64,000 nucleotides of DNA from Methylophilaceae bacterium (GCA_017858095.1 JAFMCB010000001.1:62001-126000); one strand, 5' to 3'. Shown: positions 23,680-34,189, numbered from the stretch's first letter. The notes: generated by a model from the letters alone, not told the origin. Translations and numbers: made by a program.

Positions 23680-24367
23680 TGAAAAAATTTATATCATTGC
23701 AATTGATGGGCCTGCTGGGTCTGGCAAGGGGACTGTAGCAAAAGAAATTAGTAAAAAATTACATTATCACTACCTAGATTCTGGCGCAATTTATCGAATT
23801 ATTGCTCTAGCTTGCTTAAAACAAGATATTAATTTCAAAGATAATCAAGAACTCATAAAGTTATTACAAAAAACATATATTTCTTTCAAGCAAGGTGATT
23901 CTTTTCTCGACAAGCAAAATGTTTCAAATGAAATTAGAGATGAGCAAGTTGGAAAGGTTGCTTCTCAAATTGCGCAAAACATTAATTTAAGAAATTCGAT
24001 TCTTAATTACCAAAGAAATTTTGCAAAATTTCCTGGCTTGGTTGCTGAAGGAAGAGATATGGCAACAGTAGTATTTCCTCAAGCACATTTAAAAATATAC
24101 CTTGATGCATCAGTAGCTGAACGCGCAAAAAGAAGATATAAACAGTTGATACTAAAAGGAATTAATGTTAATATCGGCACCCTTGCTTCAGAAATTATAG
24201 CAAGAGATAAGCAGGATATGGAAAGAGAACACTCTCCACTTGCTGTTGATAAGGATTCAATAGTTTTAAATACAGATAATCTAAGTATTGAGCAAACTGT
24301 AAATAAAATTTTAGACTATATCAATACTACAGGGGCTGATGGCACCAAACCGTCAGCAAAAAAATAA
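23672..24367 (+). CDS. cmk: Cytidylate kinase
   Basis: '[34 protein letters not shown]', '[14 protein letters not shown]'. Confidence 0.97.
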   Translation: MNNEKIYIIAIDGPAGSGKGTVAKEISKKLHYHYLDSGAIYRIIALACLKQDINFKDNQELIKLLQKTYISFKQGDSFLDKQNVSNEIRDEQVGKVASQIAQNINLRNSILNYQRNFAKFPGLVAEGRDMATVVFPQAHLKIYLDASVAERAKRRYKQLILKGINVNIGTLASEIIARDKQDMEREHSPLAVDKDSIVLNTDNLSIEQTVNKILDYINTTGADGTKPSAKK

Positions 24368-24405
24368 CTACCCCATCGCACGTTGGGATTTTTAAGGTTT
24401 TATTA

Positions 24406-25899
24406 ATGGTAACCACAGATAAAGTACAAGTATCATCCGAGAATTTTGCAGCAATGTTTGAAGAAAGTATGGCACTTAAAGAAATGCGTCAAGGAGAAAT
24501 TATTACAGCAGAAGTTATTTCTGTAGATAGTGATTTTATTATTGTTAATGCAGGTTTAAAGTCAGAAAGTATTATTAAAACTGAAGAGTTTTTAAATGAT
24601 CAATCTGAAATAGAAGTTGCTGTTGGTGATCATGTAAAGGTTGCTATCGAGAAATTAGAAGATGGTTATGGATCCACTGTTCTTTCAAGAGATAAAGCAA
24701 AAAAAATGCAGGCTTGGATTGATCTTGAACAGGCAATGACAGATGGAACAATTATTAAGGGTTTTGTTAGTAGCCGCGTTAAAGGTGGCTTACGAGTAAC
24801 AGTAAATGGAATTACTGCATTCCTCCCAGGTTCTTTGGTTGACGTTAGACCCATTAAAGACACATCACCTTATGAAAATAAAGAGTGTGATTTCAAAGTA
24901 ATCAAAATAGATAAAAAAAGAAATAACGTTGTTGTATCAAGAAAAGCGGTTTTAGAAGAACAGTCTGGCACAGACACAGAAGCAATAATTGCATCACTTA
25001 CTGAGGGTGCAAAAGTTAAAGGTATTATTAAAAATATTACTGATTATGGTGCTTTTGTTGACCTTGGTGGGATTGATGGATTATTGCACATAACGGATTT
25101 AGCTTGGAAAAGAGTAAAACACCCATCAGAAATACTCAATATTGGCGATGAAATTGAAGCCAGTGTTCTTAAATTTGATCAAGAAAAAAATCGCGTATCA
25201 CTTGGTTTAAAACAACTGGATGATGACCCATGGGTTGGTTTAAGCCGTCGTTACCCTCTTAATTCAAAAGTATTTGGAAAAGTTTCAAATCTTACGGACT
25301 ATGGTGCTTTCATTGAAATTGAAACAGGCATTGAGGGATTGGTTCATGTATCTGAAATGGATTGGACAAATAAAAACATTCATCCAACAAAAGCTGTAAA
25401 TTTAGGTGATGAAGTTGAGGTAATGATTCTTGAAGTTGATGAAGATCGAAGAAGATTATCTCTCGGTATGAAACAATGTCAACCTAACCCTTGGCAAGAA
25501 TTTGCAGATACCCATAAGAAAGATGATAAAGTTTCTGGATCAATTAAATCAATAACTGACTTTGGAATTTTTGTTGGTTTAGATGGTGGAATTGATGGAC
25601 TAATTCATCTATCAGATATTTCCTGGACAGAATCAGGTGAAGATGCAGTTAAAAATTACAAAAAAAGTGATGAAGTTGAAGCGCTGATCATTTCAGTTGA
25701 TGTTGAAAAAGAAAGAATATCTTTAGGTATTAAGCAGTTAACAGAGGATCCGAATGTAGGTTCTGTCTCGACAAAAACTGAAGAAACCAAAGAGAAAAAA
25801 ACAGCTAAAAAGAAAACTGAAAAGAAAGAGGAAGTTGAGGGTGGAACCACTAATCTAGGGGCACTTTTAAAAGCAAAACTTGATGACAAAAATGACTAA
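24406..25899 (+). CDS. rpsA: 30S ribosomal protein S1, five-domain form
   Basis: 497 aa; five recognisable S1 repeats ('[28 protein letters not shown]' etc.), then a Lys/Glu-rich tail. Confidence 0.96.
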   Translation: MVTTDKVQVSSENFAAMFEESMALKEMRQGEIITAEVISVDSDFIIVNAGLKSESIIKTEEFLNDQSEIEVAVGDHVKVAIEKLEDGYGSTVLSRDKAKKMQAWIDLEQAMTDGTIIKGFVSSRVKGGLRVTVNGITAFLPGSLVDVRPIKDTSPYENKECDFKVIKIDKKRNNVVVSRKAVLEEQSGTDTEAIIASLTEGAKVKGIIKNITDYGAFVDLGGIDGLLHITDLAWKRVKHPSEILNIGDEIEASVLKFDQEKNRVSLGLKQLDDDPWVGLSRRYPLNSKVFGKVSNLTDYGAFIEIETGIEGLVHVSEMDWTNKNIHPTKAVNLGDEVEVMILEVDEDRRRLSLGMKQCQPNPWQEFADTHKKDDKVSGSIKSITDFGIFVGLDGGIDGLIHLSDISWTESGEDAVKNYKKSDEVEALIISVDVEKERISLGIKQLTEDPNVGSVSTKTEETKEKKTAKKKTEKKEEVEGGTTNLGALLKAKLDDKND

Positions 25900-26170
25900 A
25901 TCAAAACTTATAAATTCTTTGGCCAGTCGATTTGCGCAACTTGTTCATAAAGACGCTGAATTGTCGGTCAAAGCAATTTTAGATGCAATGAGTGATGCAT
26001 TAGTCAATAAGCAGAGAATTGAAATTCGAGGTTTTGGTAGTTTTAGCTTAAATTATCGCCCCCCTCGTGTTGGTAGAAATCCAAAGTCGGGTGATTCAGT
26101 AAATGTGCCAGAGAAATATGTACCACATTTCAAAGCTGGCAAAGAGCTTAAGTCAAGAGTTGATAAGTAA
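25892..26170 (+). CDS. ihfB: Integration host factor subunit beta
   Basis: '[14 protein letters not shown]..', '[40 protein letters not shown]'; start chosen at the 8-bp overlap ATGACTAA with rpsA. Confidence 0.95.
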   Translation: MTKSKLINSLASRFAQLVHKDAELSVKAILDAMSDALVNKQRIEIRGFGSFSLNYRPPRVGRNPKSGDSVNVPEKYVPHFKAGKELKSRVDK

Positions 26171-26187
26171 TAAAAGTATAAATAACA

Positions 26188-26220
26188 AAGCATATCTTAA
26201 AAAAGATATGCTTTTTTTTT
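26188..26220 (+). terminator. Rho-independent terminator after ihfB
   Basis: Perfect 11-bp stem AAGCATATCTT (26188-26198) / AAGATATGCTT (26203-26213), AAAA loop, followed by a T run. Confidence 0.85.
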
Positions 26221-26241
26221 AAACTAAAGTAATCTTTAAAT

Positions 26242-27414
26242 ATGGTTGAATTTGAGTTTTGGTGGTTGCTTGTAATTCCATTTTTCTTTGGGCTTGGCTG
26301 GTTTGCAGCACGAATAGATATAAAACAAATAATTTCTGAGAATACTGATTTTCCTGTCGCCTATTTTAAGGGGTTACATTACCTCACAACAAATCAGTAC
26401 GAAAAAGCAACCGAAGCATTTAGTGATGCAGTTAAAATAAATAATAATTCAATAGAATTACACTTTGCATTAGGCAATCTTTTAAGAAGGACCGGGCAGA
26501 TTGATAAAGCAATTAATCTTCATAATGATATTCTAGAATCTAGGGAATTGACAGAGAGCCAAAGGGACTCAGTCAAAGCAGAATTGGCACAAGATTATTT
26601 CAAAGCTGGACTTTATGATCGCTCAGAAGAATTATTGTTAAATCTCAAAAAGAATAAATACTATCAATACAGCTTAGGCACACTATTACAAATCTACGAA
26701 AGGCAAAGGGATTGGCCTAAGGCGATTTCTACTGCTCTAGAATTAGAGAAAAATTCAGGGATATCTTTTAGGAAAAATATTAGCCACTTTAATTGTGAAA
26801 TTGCTACGGAGCATCTTTTAAATAATAGTTTTATGGAAGCAAAAGATGCCCTAGAAAATGCTCTTAATGAACACAAAAACTGTGTTCGCGCCAATATTCT
26901 CCTTGGGGATATTGCTAATAACCAAGGTAATTTTGAAGATGCAATTACGTTTTGGAAAAAAATTGAATACCAAAAACCAGAATATTTAGGATTAGTTGCC
27001 TCTAAGATTCTTAATACCCTTCAAAGACAAAACAAAATTAATGAAGGACTTTCACTAATATCAAGATATTTTGATATTTACAAATTAAAAACACTCCTGA
27101 ATATATTGTACGAAACTATTATTCTCAATGAAGGTGCGTTAGAGGCAGAAAAAATTGCTCGCAATGAATTAATACAACGCCCAAGTTTAGTTGCTCTTGA
27201 GCAATTATTCCAAGCAAAAGCAATGCGGAATTCAAATGAGCTTGAAAATATTGAACTGATTCAACAAACCTTAAAAAATGCTATTGGTAATAGAAAATTT
27301 TATGTATGCAATGAATGTGGTTTTAAAGCACGTCAATTTCACTGGCAATGTCCTGCATGTAATGCCTGGGAGTCACTTCCATCTGAACCTGTTGATATTA
27401 TTTTAGATGAATAA
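26242..27414 (+). CDS. lapB: LPS assembly protein LapB (YciM)
   Basis: N-terminal TM, TPR repeats, C-terminal rubredoxin-like 'YVCNECGFKARQFHWQCPACNAWES'. Confidence 0.93.
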   Translation: MVEFEFWWLLVIPFFFGLGWFAARIDIKQIISENTDFPVAYFKGLHYLTTNQYEKATEAFSDAVKINNNSIELHFALGNLLRRTGQIDKAINLHNDILESRELTESQRDSVKAELAQDYFKAGLYDRSEELLLNLKKNKYYQYSLGTLLQIYERQRDWPKAISTALELEKNSGISFRKNISHFNCEIATEHLLNNSFMEAKDALENALNEHKNCVRANILLGDIANNQGNFEDAITFWKKIEYQKPEYLGLVASKILNTLQRQNKINEGLSLISRYFDIYKLKTLLNILYETIILNEGALEAEKIARNELIQRPSLVALEQLFQAKAMRNSNELENIELIQQTLKNAIGNRKFYVCNECGFKARQFHWQCPACNAWESLPSEPVDIILDE

Positions 27415-28114
27415 ATTACTTAATCTCCCTAAAATCTTTGTTGCAATGGATTTTAACGACATTAATCTAGCAAAAGAATTTACAAAAAAAATTGACCCAA
27501 AGCTTTGTGGCCTCAAAATAGGAAAAGAATTATTCACATCGACAGGACCAGATTTAATTAAATGGTTTCATGAAAAAGGTTTTAAAACCTTTTTGGATTT
27601 AAAATTTCATGATATTCCAACCACAGTAAAAAAAGCTTGCATAAGTGCTGCAAAACTTGGTGTTGCCATCGTCAATGTTCATGCATTAGGTGGTGAAGAA
27701 ATGATGAGAAGCGCTAAAGAAGGGCTCAAAGAAATTAATAGTGATACATTGTTAATTGGCGTAACCATTCTAACGAGCCACGATGAAAACTCACTTCAGG
27801 CCATTGGTTTAAGTCGTGGTTTAAAAGATAGCGTAAAATCATTAGCCCAGCAGGCAGTAAACTGCGGCCTTGATGGTGTCGTATGTTCCGCGATGGATTT
27901 AGAGTTTGTTAAACCAATTTTGCCGAATAATTTTATCTTCATCACACCTGGAATTCGACTTCATCCCACAAATGATGACCAAAAAAGAATAATGACTCCT
28001 GCCCTAGCTATCAACGCAGGGGCAACCATATTGGTCATTGGAAGGCCAATAACGGAAGCTAAAGATCCAAATGAAATAATTAATCAAATTTATTCAAATT
28101 TAAACGCAAATTAA
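27407..28114 (+). CDS. pyrF: Orotidine-5'-phosphate decarboxylase
   Basis: 'IFVAMDFND', 'FLDLKFHDIPTTVKKA', 'FITPGIRL', 'LVIGRPIT'. Confidence 0.97.
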   Translation: MNKLLNLPKIFVAMDFNDINLAKEFTKKIDPKLCGLKIGKELFTSTGPDLIKWFHEKGFKTFLDLKFHDIPTTVKKACISAAKLGVAIVNVHALGGEEMMRSAKEGLKEINSDTLLIGVTILTSHDENSLQAIGLSRGLKDSVKSLAQQAVNCGLDGVVCSAMDLEFVKPILPNNFIFITPGIRLHPTNDDQKRIMTPALAINAGATILVIGRPITEAKDPNEIINQIYSNLNAN

Positions 28115-29772
28115 TTGAGATTAAGATTAATCATTGCATCAATATCTTTTTGCTCAATACGCGATAATAAATGTTCATATTTAGTAATTGTTTTTGCGGA
28201 TAATTCTACTTGATCAAAACTTTTAAAATTATCATTAAAAAAACTTTCAATTTTTATTACAAGACCGGGAAAAACTGGGGCTAAATATATTGAAATAAGC
28301 CTAAAAGCTTGCAAGGCAGTTGAGCATACTTCGTGGAGATCAGAATTCATTTGTTGTTGGGAGTCTTGCTTTGCTAAAATCCATGGCTCCCTTTTGTTCA
28401 CAAATTCATTTATTACCTCTACATGAGACATAACTAGCCTCGTCAACTTACTATATTGACGTGCGTCGTAAAGTGAAATAATTTCCTTTTTTAATGCAAC
28501 TAGATTATTGATATAGCTGATTGAGTCTTCATCAGTAAAATCATTTGCCTCAATTAAAATATTGTCAAAATATTTCACAATAAAACCCGAAGTACGACTC
28601 GCAATATTTATAAACTTGCCTACCAAATCGCTATTAACTTTAACAAGAAAATCATCGAGATTTAGATCAATATCTTCCATCGAATCATTTAATTTACTAA
28701 AAAAATAATACCTGAGCAAATCAGGGTTTTTTAAGGTATCGAGATAGCTACGGGCAGTAATAAAAGTACCACGTGACTTTGACATTTTTTCACCATTAAT
28801 TGTTAAAAAGCCATGCGCATATATTTTGTCTGGCAATCTAAAATCTGAATACTTAAGTGTTGCTGGCCAAAAGAGAGCATGAAAATATAAGATATCTTTG
28901 CCAATAAAGTGGACGAGTTCTGCATCGGAGTTAATATTCCAGTATTCATCAAAATTAACAGAGTTTTTTTGGCAGAAGTTCTTAAAACTTGCCATGTAGC
29001 CAATTGGCGCATCAAGCCACACATAAAAAAACTTACCAGGTGCATCAGGTATCTCAAAACCAAAATAAGGTGCATCTCTCGAAATATCCCAATCTGTCAG
29101 TCCTGCTTTAAACCATTCTTTTAATTTATTTGCCGCCTCTTGCTGAAGCGTTCCAGATTGTGTCCATTGTTCTAAAAAATCTGAGCATTCTGATAATTTA
29201 AAAAAATAATGATCAGTTTTTTTCTTAATTGGCTTTGATCCAGAAACAACCGAATATGCATCAATTAAATCCGTTGGGGTGTAGGTTGATCCACAAATCT
29301 CGCATGAATCACCATATTGATCTTTTGCTTTACATCTAGGGCAGCTGCCCTTAATAAAGCGATCAGGTAAAAACATATTTTTTTCTTCATCAAAGAACTG
29401 TTCAATTTGTTTTTTCTCAATTTTGTTATAGTTTTTTAATGTCAAATAAATTTGCTCTGATAACTCTTTATTCTCTTGAGAATTTGTTGTGTAGAAGTTA
29501 TTAAATCTAATATTGAAGTCAAGGAAATCAGCTGAATGCTCTTTATGAACCATATTTACAAGCTCATCTGGAGAAATATTCTCTTTTTCAGCACGAAGCA
29601 TAACAGGAGTTCCATGCGTGTCATCGGCGCAAATATAATACACATCATTATTGGCAAAACGTTGTGCACGAACCCAAATATCTGTTTGAATATATTCGAC
29701 TAGGTGACCAAGGTGTATACTTCCATTTGCATAAGGGAGTGCCGAAGTAACGAGAATTTTACGCATGAACAA
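28111..29772 (-). CDS. metG: Methionyl-tRNA synthetase lacking the C-terminal tRNA-binding domain
   Basis: 'TSALPYANGSIHLGHLVEYIQTDIW', zinc motif 'CPRCKAKDQYGDSCEICG', 'KMSKSRG'; ends at 553 aa. Confidence 0.96.
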   Translation of the reverse strand: MFMRKILVTSALPYANGSIHLGHLVEYIQTDIWVRAQRFANNDVYYICADDTHGTPVMLRAEKENISPDELVNMVHKEHSADFLDFNIRFNNFYTTNSQENKELSEQIYLTLKNYNKIEKKQIEQFFDEEKNMFLPDRFIKGSCPRCKAKDQYGDSCEICGSTYTPTDLIDAYSVVSGSKPIKKKTDHYFFKLSECSDFLEQWTQSGTLQQEAANKLKEWFKAGLTDWDISRDAPYFGFEIPDAPGKFFYVWLDAPIGYMASFKNFCQKNSVNFDEYWNINSDAELVHFIGKDILYFHALFWPATLKYSDFRLPDKIYAHGFLTINGEKMSKSRGTFITARSYLDTLKNPDLLRYYFFSKLNDSMEDIDLNLDDFLVKVNSDLVGKFINIASRTSGFIVKYFDNILIEANDFTDEDSISYINNLVALKKEIISLYDARQYSKLTRLVMSHVEVINEFVNKREPWILAKQDSQQQMNSDLHEVCSTALQAFRLISIYLAPVFPGLVIKIESFFNDNFKSFDQVELSAKTITKYEHLLSRIEQKDIDAMINLNLN

Positions 29773-29867
29773 CTTGTCTGTATTGATTATCGAAGGCTCT
29801 CATTTTATCAAATCCTTTGTCGTATGGCTCGACATTATTTTATTATTTTTATGATTGCTTAAATTTT

Positions 29868-30944
29868 ATGGAAACACAAATCAAAGAATTTTTAATTAAA
29901 TTAAAACATCCAGCATTAAATGAAGAATTTATTAGTGAAAAATCAGTAAAAAAAATTAATGTTCATGAGGAATTAATTGAAATAGATTTAAAACTAGATT
30001 TTCATGACGATAAGAACAAGGATGAAATTAAAAATATCATCACAGAATATGTGAAAAATACATTTTCAAAAAAAACAAAAATTGAGATAGCAACAGAAAT
30101 TAAAAATCATAAAGTGCAATCAAATTTATCTCCGATGCAGGGTATTAAAAATATTATTGCTGTGGCCTCAGGTAAAGGGGGTGTGGGTAAATCTTCAGTT
30201 TCAGTTAATTTGGCCATCGCCTTATCAAAATTAGGCGCCTCAGTCGGCATCCTAGATGCTGATATATATGGGCCTAGTCAGCCAATGATGTTGGGTGTCA
30301 ACAAAAAACCAGATAGTAAAGATGGACGATCGATGGAGCCAATTGATATCAACGGTATTCAAGTTATGTCGATAGGATTTTTAGTAGATCAAGAAACACC
30401 TATGATTTGGCGTGGCCCTATGGTTACCGGCACTTTAGAGCAACTGTTAAAAGAAACCAATTGGAAAAATTTGGATTATTTAATTATTGATTTACCACCA
30501 GGCACAGGCGACATTCAATTAACACTTGCTCAAAAAATACCGTTGACTGGTGCAATTATTATCACAACACCTCAAGATATTGCCCTTCTTGATGCTAGAA
30601 GAGGTCTAAAAATGTTTGAAAAAGTAAGGGTGCCAATACTAGGAATTGTAGAAAATATGTCCACACATATATGTTCAAAGTGCGGTCATGAAGAACACAT
30701 ATTTGGACAAAACGGCGGCACAAAGATGGCGAAGGATTACAACATTGAGTTATTAGGCTCGCTACCGCTAGACATTGTAATTCGAGAAAAACTTGATAAT
30801 GGAAAAGCTTTTGAGCTTCATGAAGAACAAACTCAAATTGCAAAAAACTTTTATTCTATTGCTCTTAAAACAGCATTTAATATATCGAAACTTGGAGTTG
30901 ACTTACAAAGTAAATTCCCAAAAATAGTCATCGAAAAAAATTAA
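29868..30944 (+). CDS. apbC: Mrp/ApbC/NBP35-family Fe-S carrier P-loop ATPase
   Basis: 'IIAVASGKGGVGKSSVSVNLAIALSKLGASVGILDADIYGPSQPMMLG', 'ENMSTHICSKCGHEEHIFG'; ATG at 29868. Confidence 0.95.
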   Translation: METQIKEFLIKLKHPALNEEFISEKSVKKINVHEELIEIDLKLDFHDDKNKDEIKNIITEYVKNTFSKKTKIEIATEIKNHKVQSNLSPMQGIKNIIAVASGKGGVGKSSVSVNLAIALSKLGASVGILDADIYGPSQPMMLGVNKKPDSKDGRSMEPIDINGIQVMSIGFLVDQETPMIWRGPMVTGTLEQLLKETNWKNLDYLIIDLPPGTGDIQLTLAQKIPLTGAIIITTPQDIALLDARRGLKMFEKVRVPILGIVENMSTHICSKCGHEEHIFGQNGGTKMAKDYNIELLGSLPLDIVIREKLDNGKAFELHEEQTQIAKNFYSIALKTAFNISKLGVDLQSKFPKIVIEKN

Positions 30945-31618
30945 GTTAGATCAAATGAAAAAATTTTTATTTCATCTTCGGCGCATACTTTACTTGCAGG
31001 TAAATCTTTTTTTGCTAACCATTGATTGAAAGCGATTTGCTTGTTTTGTCCTGTAACTAAAAAAAATATTTTTTTAGTTTTACTAAGTCGTGATGGGGTC
31101 AAAGAAACTCTTTTAGTTGGTGGCTTTGGTGCATGATCGACTGGAACAACTGATTTATCATTATTCCAATGATGCCCTGGAAATAAGCTGGCGATATGCC
31201 CATCTTCACCAAACCCAAGTAAAACCAGATCAAATGAAGTAACAGAAGACAGCAGTTCGTCATATTTTTTTGCAGCTATCTCAGGACCTAACTCAGCCTG
31301 AATAATATGTTTTTGATTGCCAGGTATTGGCACTAAATTTAACCATGCTTCATCGGCCATTAAACTATTACGAGCAGGATTTTTTTCATCTAGACAACGC
31401 TCATCCCCAAAATAGATATGCCATTTACTCCAATCAGTTTGCTGATTTACTAATTTCTTAAAAATCCCTTTGGGCGTGTTTCCACCACACAAAACTATTG
31501 AAAAATTTTGTTTTAAAGCAATACTTTTGTTTGCACACTGCATAATTGCATTACAGGCATTATTTTCAAAAGCTTCAAGTGTTTCATGTTTTAAATGTTT
31601 AATTTGTTGTGGGTTCAT
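30941..31618 (-). CDS. pgl: 6-phosphogluconolactonase
   Basis: 'VLCGGNTPKGIFKKL', 'WHIYFGDERCLDEKNPARNSLMADEAWL', 'LLGFGEDGHIASLFPGH'. Confidence 0.95.
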   Translation of the reverse strand: MNPQQIKHLKHETLEAFENNACNAIMQCANKSIALKQNFSIVLCGGNTPKGIFKKLVNQQTDWSKWHIYFGDERCLDEKNPARNSLMADEAWLNLVPIPGNQKHIIQAELGPEIAAKKYDELLSSVTSFDLVLLGFGEDGHIASLFPGHHWNNDKSVVPVDHAPKPPTKRVSLTPSRLSKTKKIFFLVTGQNKQIAFNQWLAKKDLPASKVCAEDEIKIFSFDLT

Positions 31619-31735
31619 TAATTATTATAAATGTGAAGTAATTTGGTTAGTATTTGTTATAATTCGTGCTCAAATTTGCGTAAAAAATTTAATCCAAAAG
31701 ATTAACAAATTTTAGACTTTAACAAAAGGAAAAAA

Positions 31736-32656
31736 ATGAAAATTGCAATGCTCGGGCTTGGAAAAATGGGTGGCAACATGTCTGCTCGCCTTATAAGAAA
31801 TGGGATCTCAGTTGTTGGTTACGACTATGATCAAACAGTTGTTCAAGATTTAGTAAATAAAGAAAATTTAATACCTGCATCATCGGTAGCAGATGCGCTA
31901 TCAAAATTAGATGGGCAAAAAATTGTATGGATGATGCTCCCCGCGGGCGATGTTACAGAAAAACAAATTCACGATCTAATTCCATTGCTAAATCCAGGCG
32001 ATATTATTGTGGATGGTGGTAATTCGAATTACAAACGCACTGTCAAAATGGGTAAGTTGCTTGAGGAGCACAATTTAGGCTTCATGGATTGTGGTACCTC
32101 TGGTGGTGTTTGGGGTCTTGATAATGGTTATTGTTTAATGGTTGGTGCTTCAAACGAAGTTGCTTCAGCAGTTGAGCCTGTTTTAAGAGCATTAGCAGTA
32201 ACACAACAAAATGGTTGGGCGCATGTAGGGCCTGTTGGATCTGGACATTTTACCAAAATGATTCATAACGGAATTGAATATGGGATGATGGAGTCGTTAG
32301 CTGAAGGTCTCGAATTATTAAAAGGTAAAGAAGAGTTTAATTTAGATATTGCCAAGGTAACAGAGTTGTGGAGGCATGGTTCAGTCGTTAGGAGCTGGTT
32401 ACTAGACTTAACTGCCGAGGCTTTAGCCGCTGGAGAGGAAAGTATGGATGATATCGCTCCATATGTTGCTGATTCTGGAGAGGGCCGCTGGACCGTGGTT
32501 GAGTCGATTGAACAAGGTATCCCTGCCCCTGTTTTAACCCTAGCATTGCAAGTTCGCTTCCGTAGTCAAGAGAAAAATCAAAAGGGTTATGGCTATAAAT
32601 TACTTTCCGTCATGAGAAATGCATTTGGTGGGCACGTTATGAAAAGGAAATCTTAA
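31736..32656 (+). CDS. gnd: 6-phosphogluconate dehydrogenase, decarboxylating (short GndA-type)
   Basis: 'MLGLGKMGGNMSARL', 'VDGGNSNYKRT', 'DCGTSGGVWGLDNGYCLMVG', 'GSGHFTKMIHNGIEYGMM'; 306 aa. Confidence 0.95.
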   Translation: MKIAMLGLGKMGGNMSARLIRNGISVVGYDYDQTVVQDLVNKENLIPASSVADALSKLDGQKIVWMMLPAGDVTEKQIHDLIPLLNPGDIIVDGGNSNYKRTVKMGKLLEEHNLGFMDCGTSGGVWGLDNGYCLMVGASNEVASAVEPVLRALAVTQQNGWAHVGPVGSGHFTKMIHNGIEYGMMESLAEGLELLKGKEEFNLDIAKVTELWRHGSVVRSWLLDLTAEALAAGEESMDDIAPYVADSGEGRWTVVESIEQGIPAPVLTLALQVRFRSQEKNQKGYGYKLLSVMRNAFGGHVMKRKS

Positions 32657-32658
32657 GT

Positions 32659-34131
32659 ATGATCGATAGCGGTACACTTGTCTTATTTGGCGCCAAAGGT
32701 AACCTCGCTCGAGTCAAATTAATTCCAGGACTTTTTCACCTCGATGCTTGTGGTAAATTACCTCCGGCAATGAAAATTTTATCTGTTGGTCGTCAAGAGG
32801 TCTCAGACGATGCATGGGTTGCTGAAATAAAAGATATGCTTGAAAAAAAATTTAAAGGCAATTACGATCAACTAGTCTTTGACAGATTTATCAAAAGAAA
32901 CATTTACCATTGCAATTTGCCCGATGATCCAGACGCCTTCAAGAAGTTTGCTTTAAAGTTAAATGACGACAAAAAATTTACCAAGAATTTTGCTTTCTTT
33001 CTATCTGTAAGACCGTCCGATTTTGCTTTAATTGTTGATCAATTAGCTGAACAAAATTTACTAGATGAAAGTCAGGGTGGTTATCGCCGCGTATTAATAG
33101 AAAAACCTTTTGGGACTGATCTTGAAACTGCAATTGAGCTGCAAACTTCAATTGAAAAACATCTTAAAGAGTCGCAAATATATCGAATTGATCACTACCT
33201 TGGCAAAACAGCATTACAAAATATTTTAATTACACGTTTTGGAAATTCTATATTTGAGCCTCTTTGGAATAATCAATATATTGATCATATTCAAATTACT
33301 AATCATGAACAACTTGGTGCGGGTGACAGAACAACTTTTTACGATGCTACGGGAGCGTTGCGAGATATGATCCAAAGTCATTTACTGCAAATGCTAGCGT
33401 TGACTACAATGAATAGGCCAAAATCTTTTAGCCCTGACGCCATCCGTGAAGAGAAAATAAAAGTTTTAGAGTCAATAAAAGCAATCCCTTCTGCAAGTTT
33501 TGATGATTTTACTTTTAGAGCGCAATACAAAAGTGGAAAAATTGATGGGGAGAATGTTCCTGGTTATCTTGAGGAATTAGAGAGGGATGGCTTGAGTCCT
33601 TCCAGTGTGACTGAAACTTACGCCGCAATAAAGCTATTTATCGATAATGAAAAATGGAAAGGTGTTCCAATCTATTTGCGCACAGCAAAGCGCTTACATG
33701 AGGCAGGGACATATATTTCAATTAAATTTAAAAATGAAAACTCAATAATAAAAAATAGCAATGCGAATTGGTTAATAATGAGTATACAGCCTAAAGAGAC
33801 GACACATTTTGAAATTCAAACAAAAATTCCTGGGCTAAATGATTTCGATTTTAGAACGTCGAACTTAGAGTGCTTTAATCGTCTTGATGGTGATGAGAGT
33901 ATTGATGCATATGAAACATTAATGCTTGATCTAATGAGCGGAAATCAATCTAGATTCCTGCATATTAATGAAGTGAAAGCACAGTGGAAATTAATTGACC
34001 CAATCATAGCTCACTGGATGAAAAATAAAACACCGGTTGTTCAATATCCGGCAGGCTCCTGTGATCCGATAGAGTCAAAAATTATATTTGAAAACAATGA
34101 GCAATTTTGGCGCAAAAGTCTGCATGAATAA
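32659..34131 (+). CDS. zwf: Glucose-6-phosphate 1-dehydrogenase
   Basis: 'LFGAKGNLARVKLIPGLF', 'EKPFGTDLETA', 'YRIDHYLGKTALQNIL'. Confidence 0.97.
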   Translation: MIDSGTLVLFGAKGNLARVKLIPGLFHLDACGKLPPAMKILSVGRQEVSDDAWVAEIKDMLEKKFKGNYDQLVFDRFIKRNIYHCNLPDDPDAFKKFALKLNDDKKFTKNFAFFLSVRPSDFALIVDQLAEQNLLDESQGGYRRVLIEKPFGTDLETAIELQTSIEKHLKESQIYRIDHYLGKTALQNILITRFGNSIFEPLWNNQYIDHIQITNHEQLGAGDRTTFYDATGALRDMIQSHLLQMLALTTMNRPKSFSPDAIREEKIKVLESIKAIPSASFDDFTFRAQYKSGKIDGENVPGYLEELERDGLSPSSVTETYAAIKLFIDNEKWKGVPIYLRTAKRLHEAGTYISIKFKNENSIIKNSNANWLIMSIQPKETTHFEIQTKIPGLNDFDFRTSNLECFNRLDGDESIDAYETLMLDLMSGNQSRFLHINEVKAQWKLIDPIIAHWMKNKTPVVQYPAGSCDPIESKIIFENNEQFWRKSLHE

Positions 34132-34189
34132 AGATGCTATATTTTTTTAAATTCATATACAATTCAAAAAAAATAAGAAAAAGATATTA

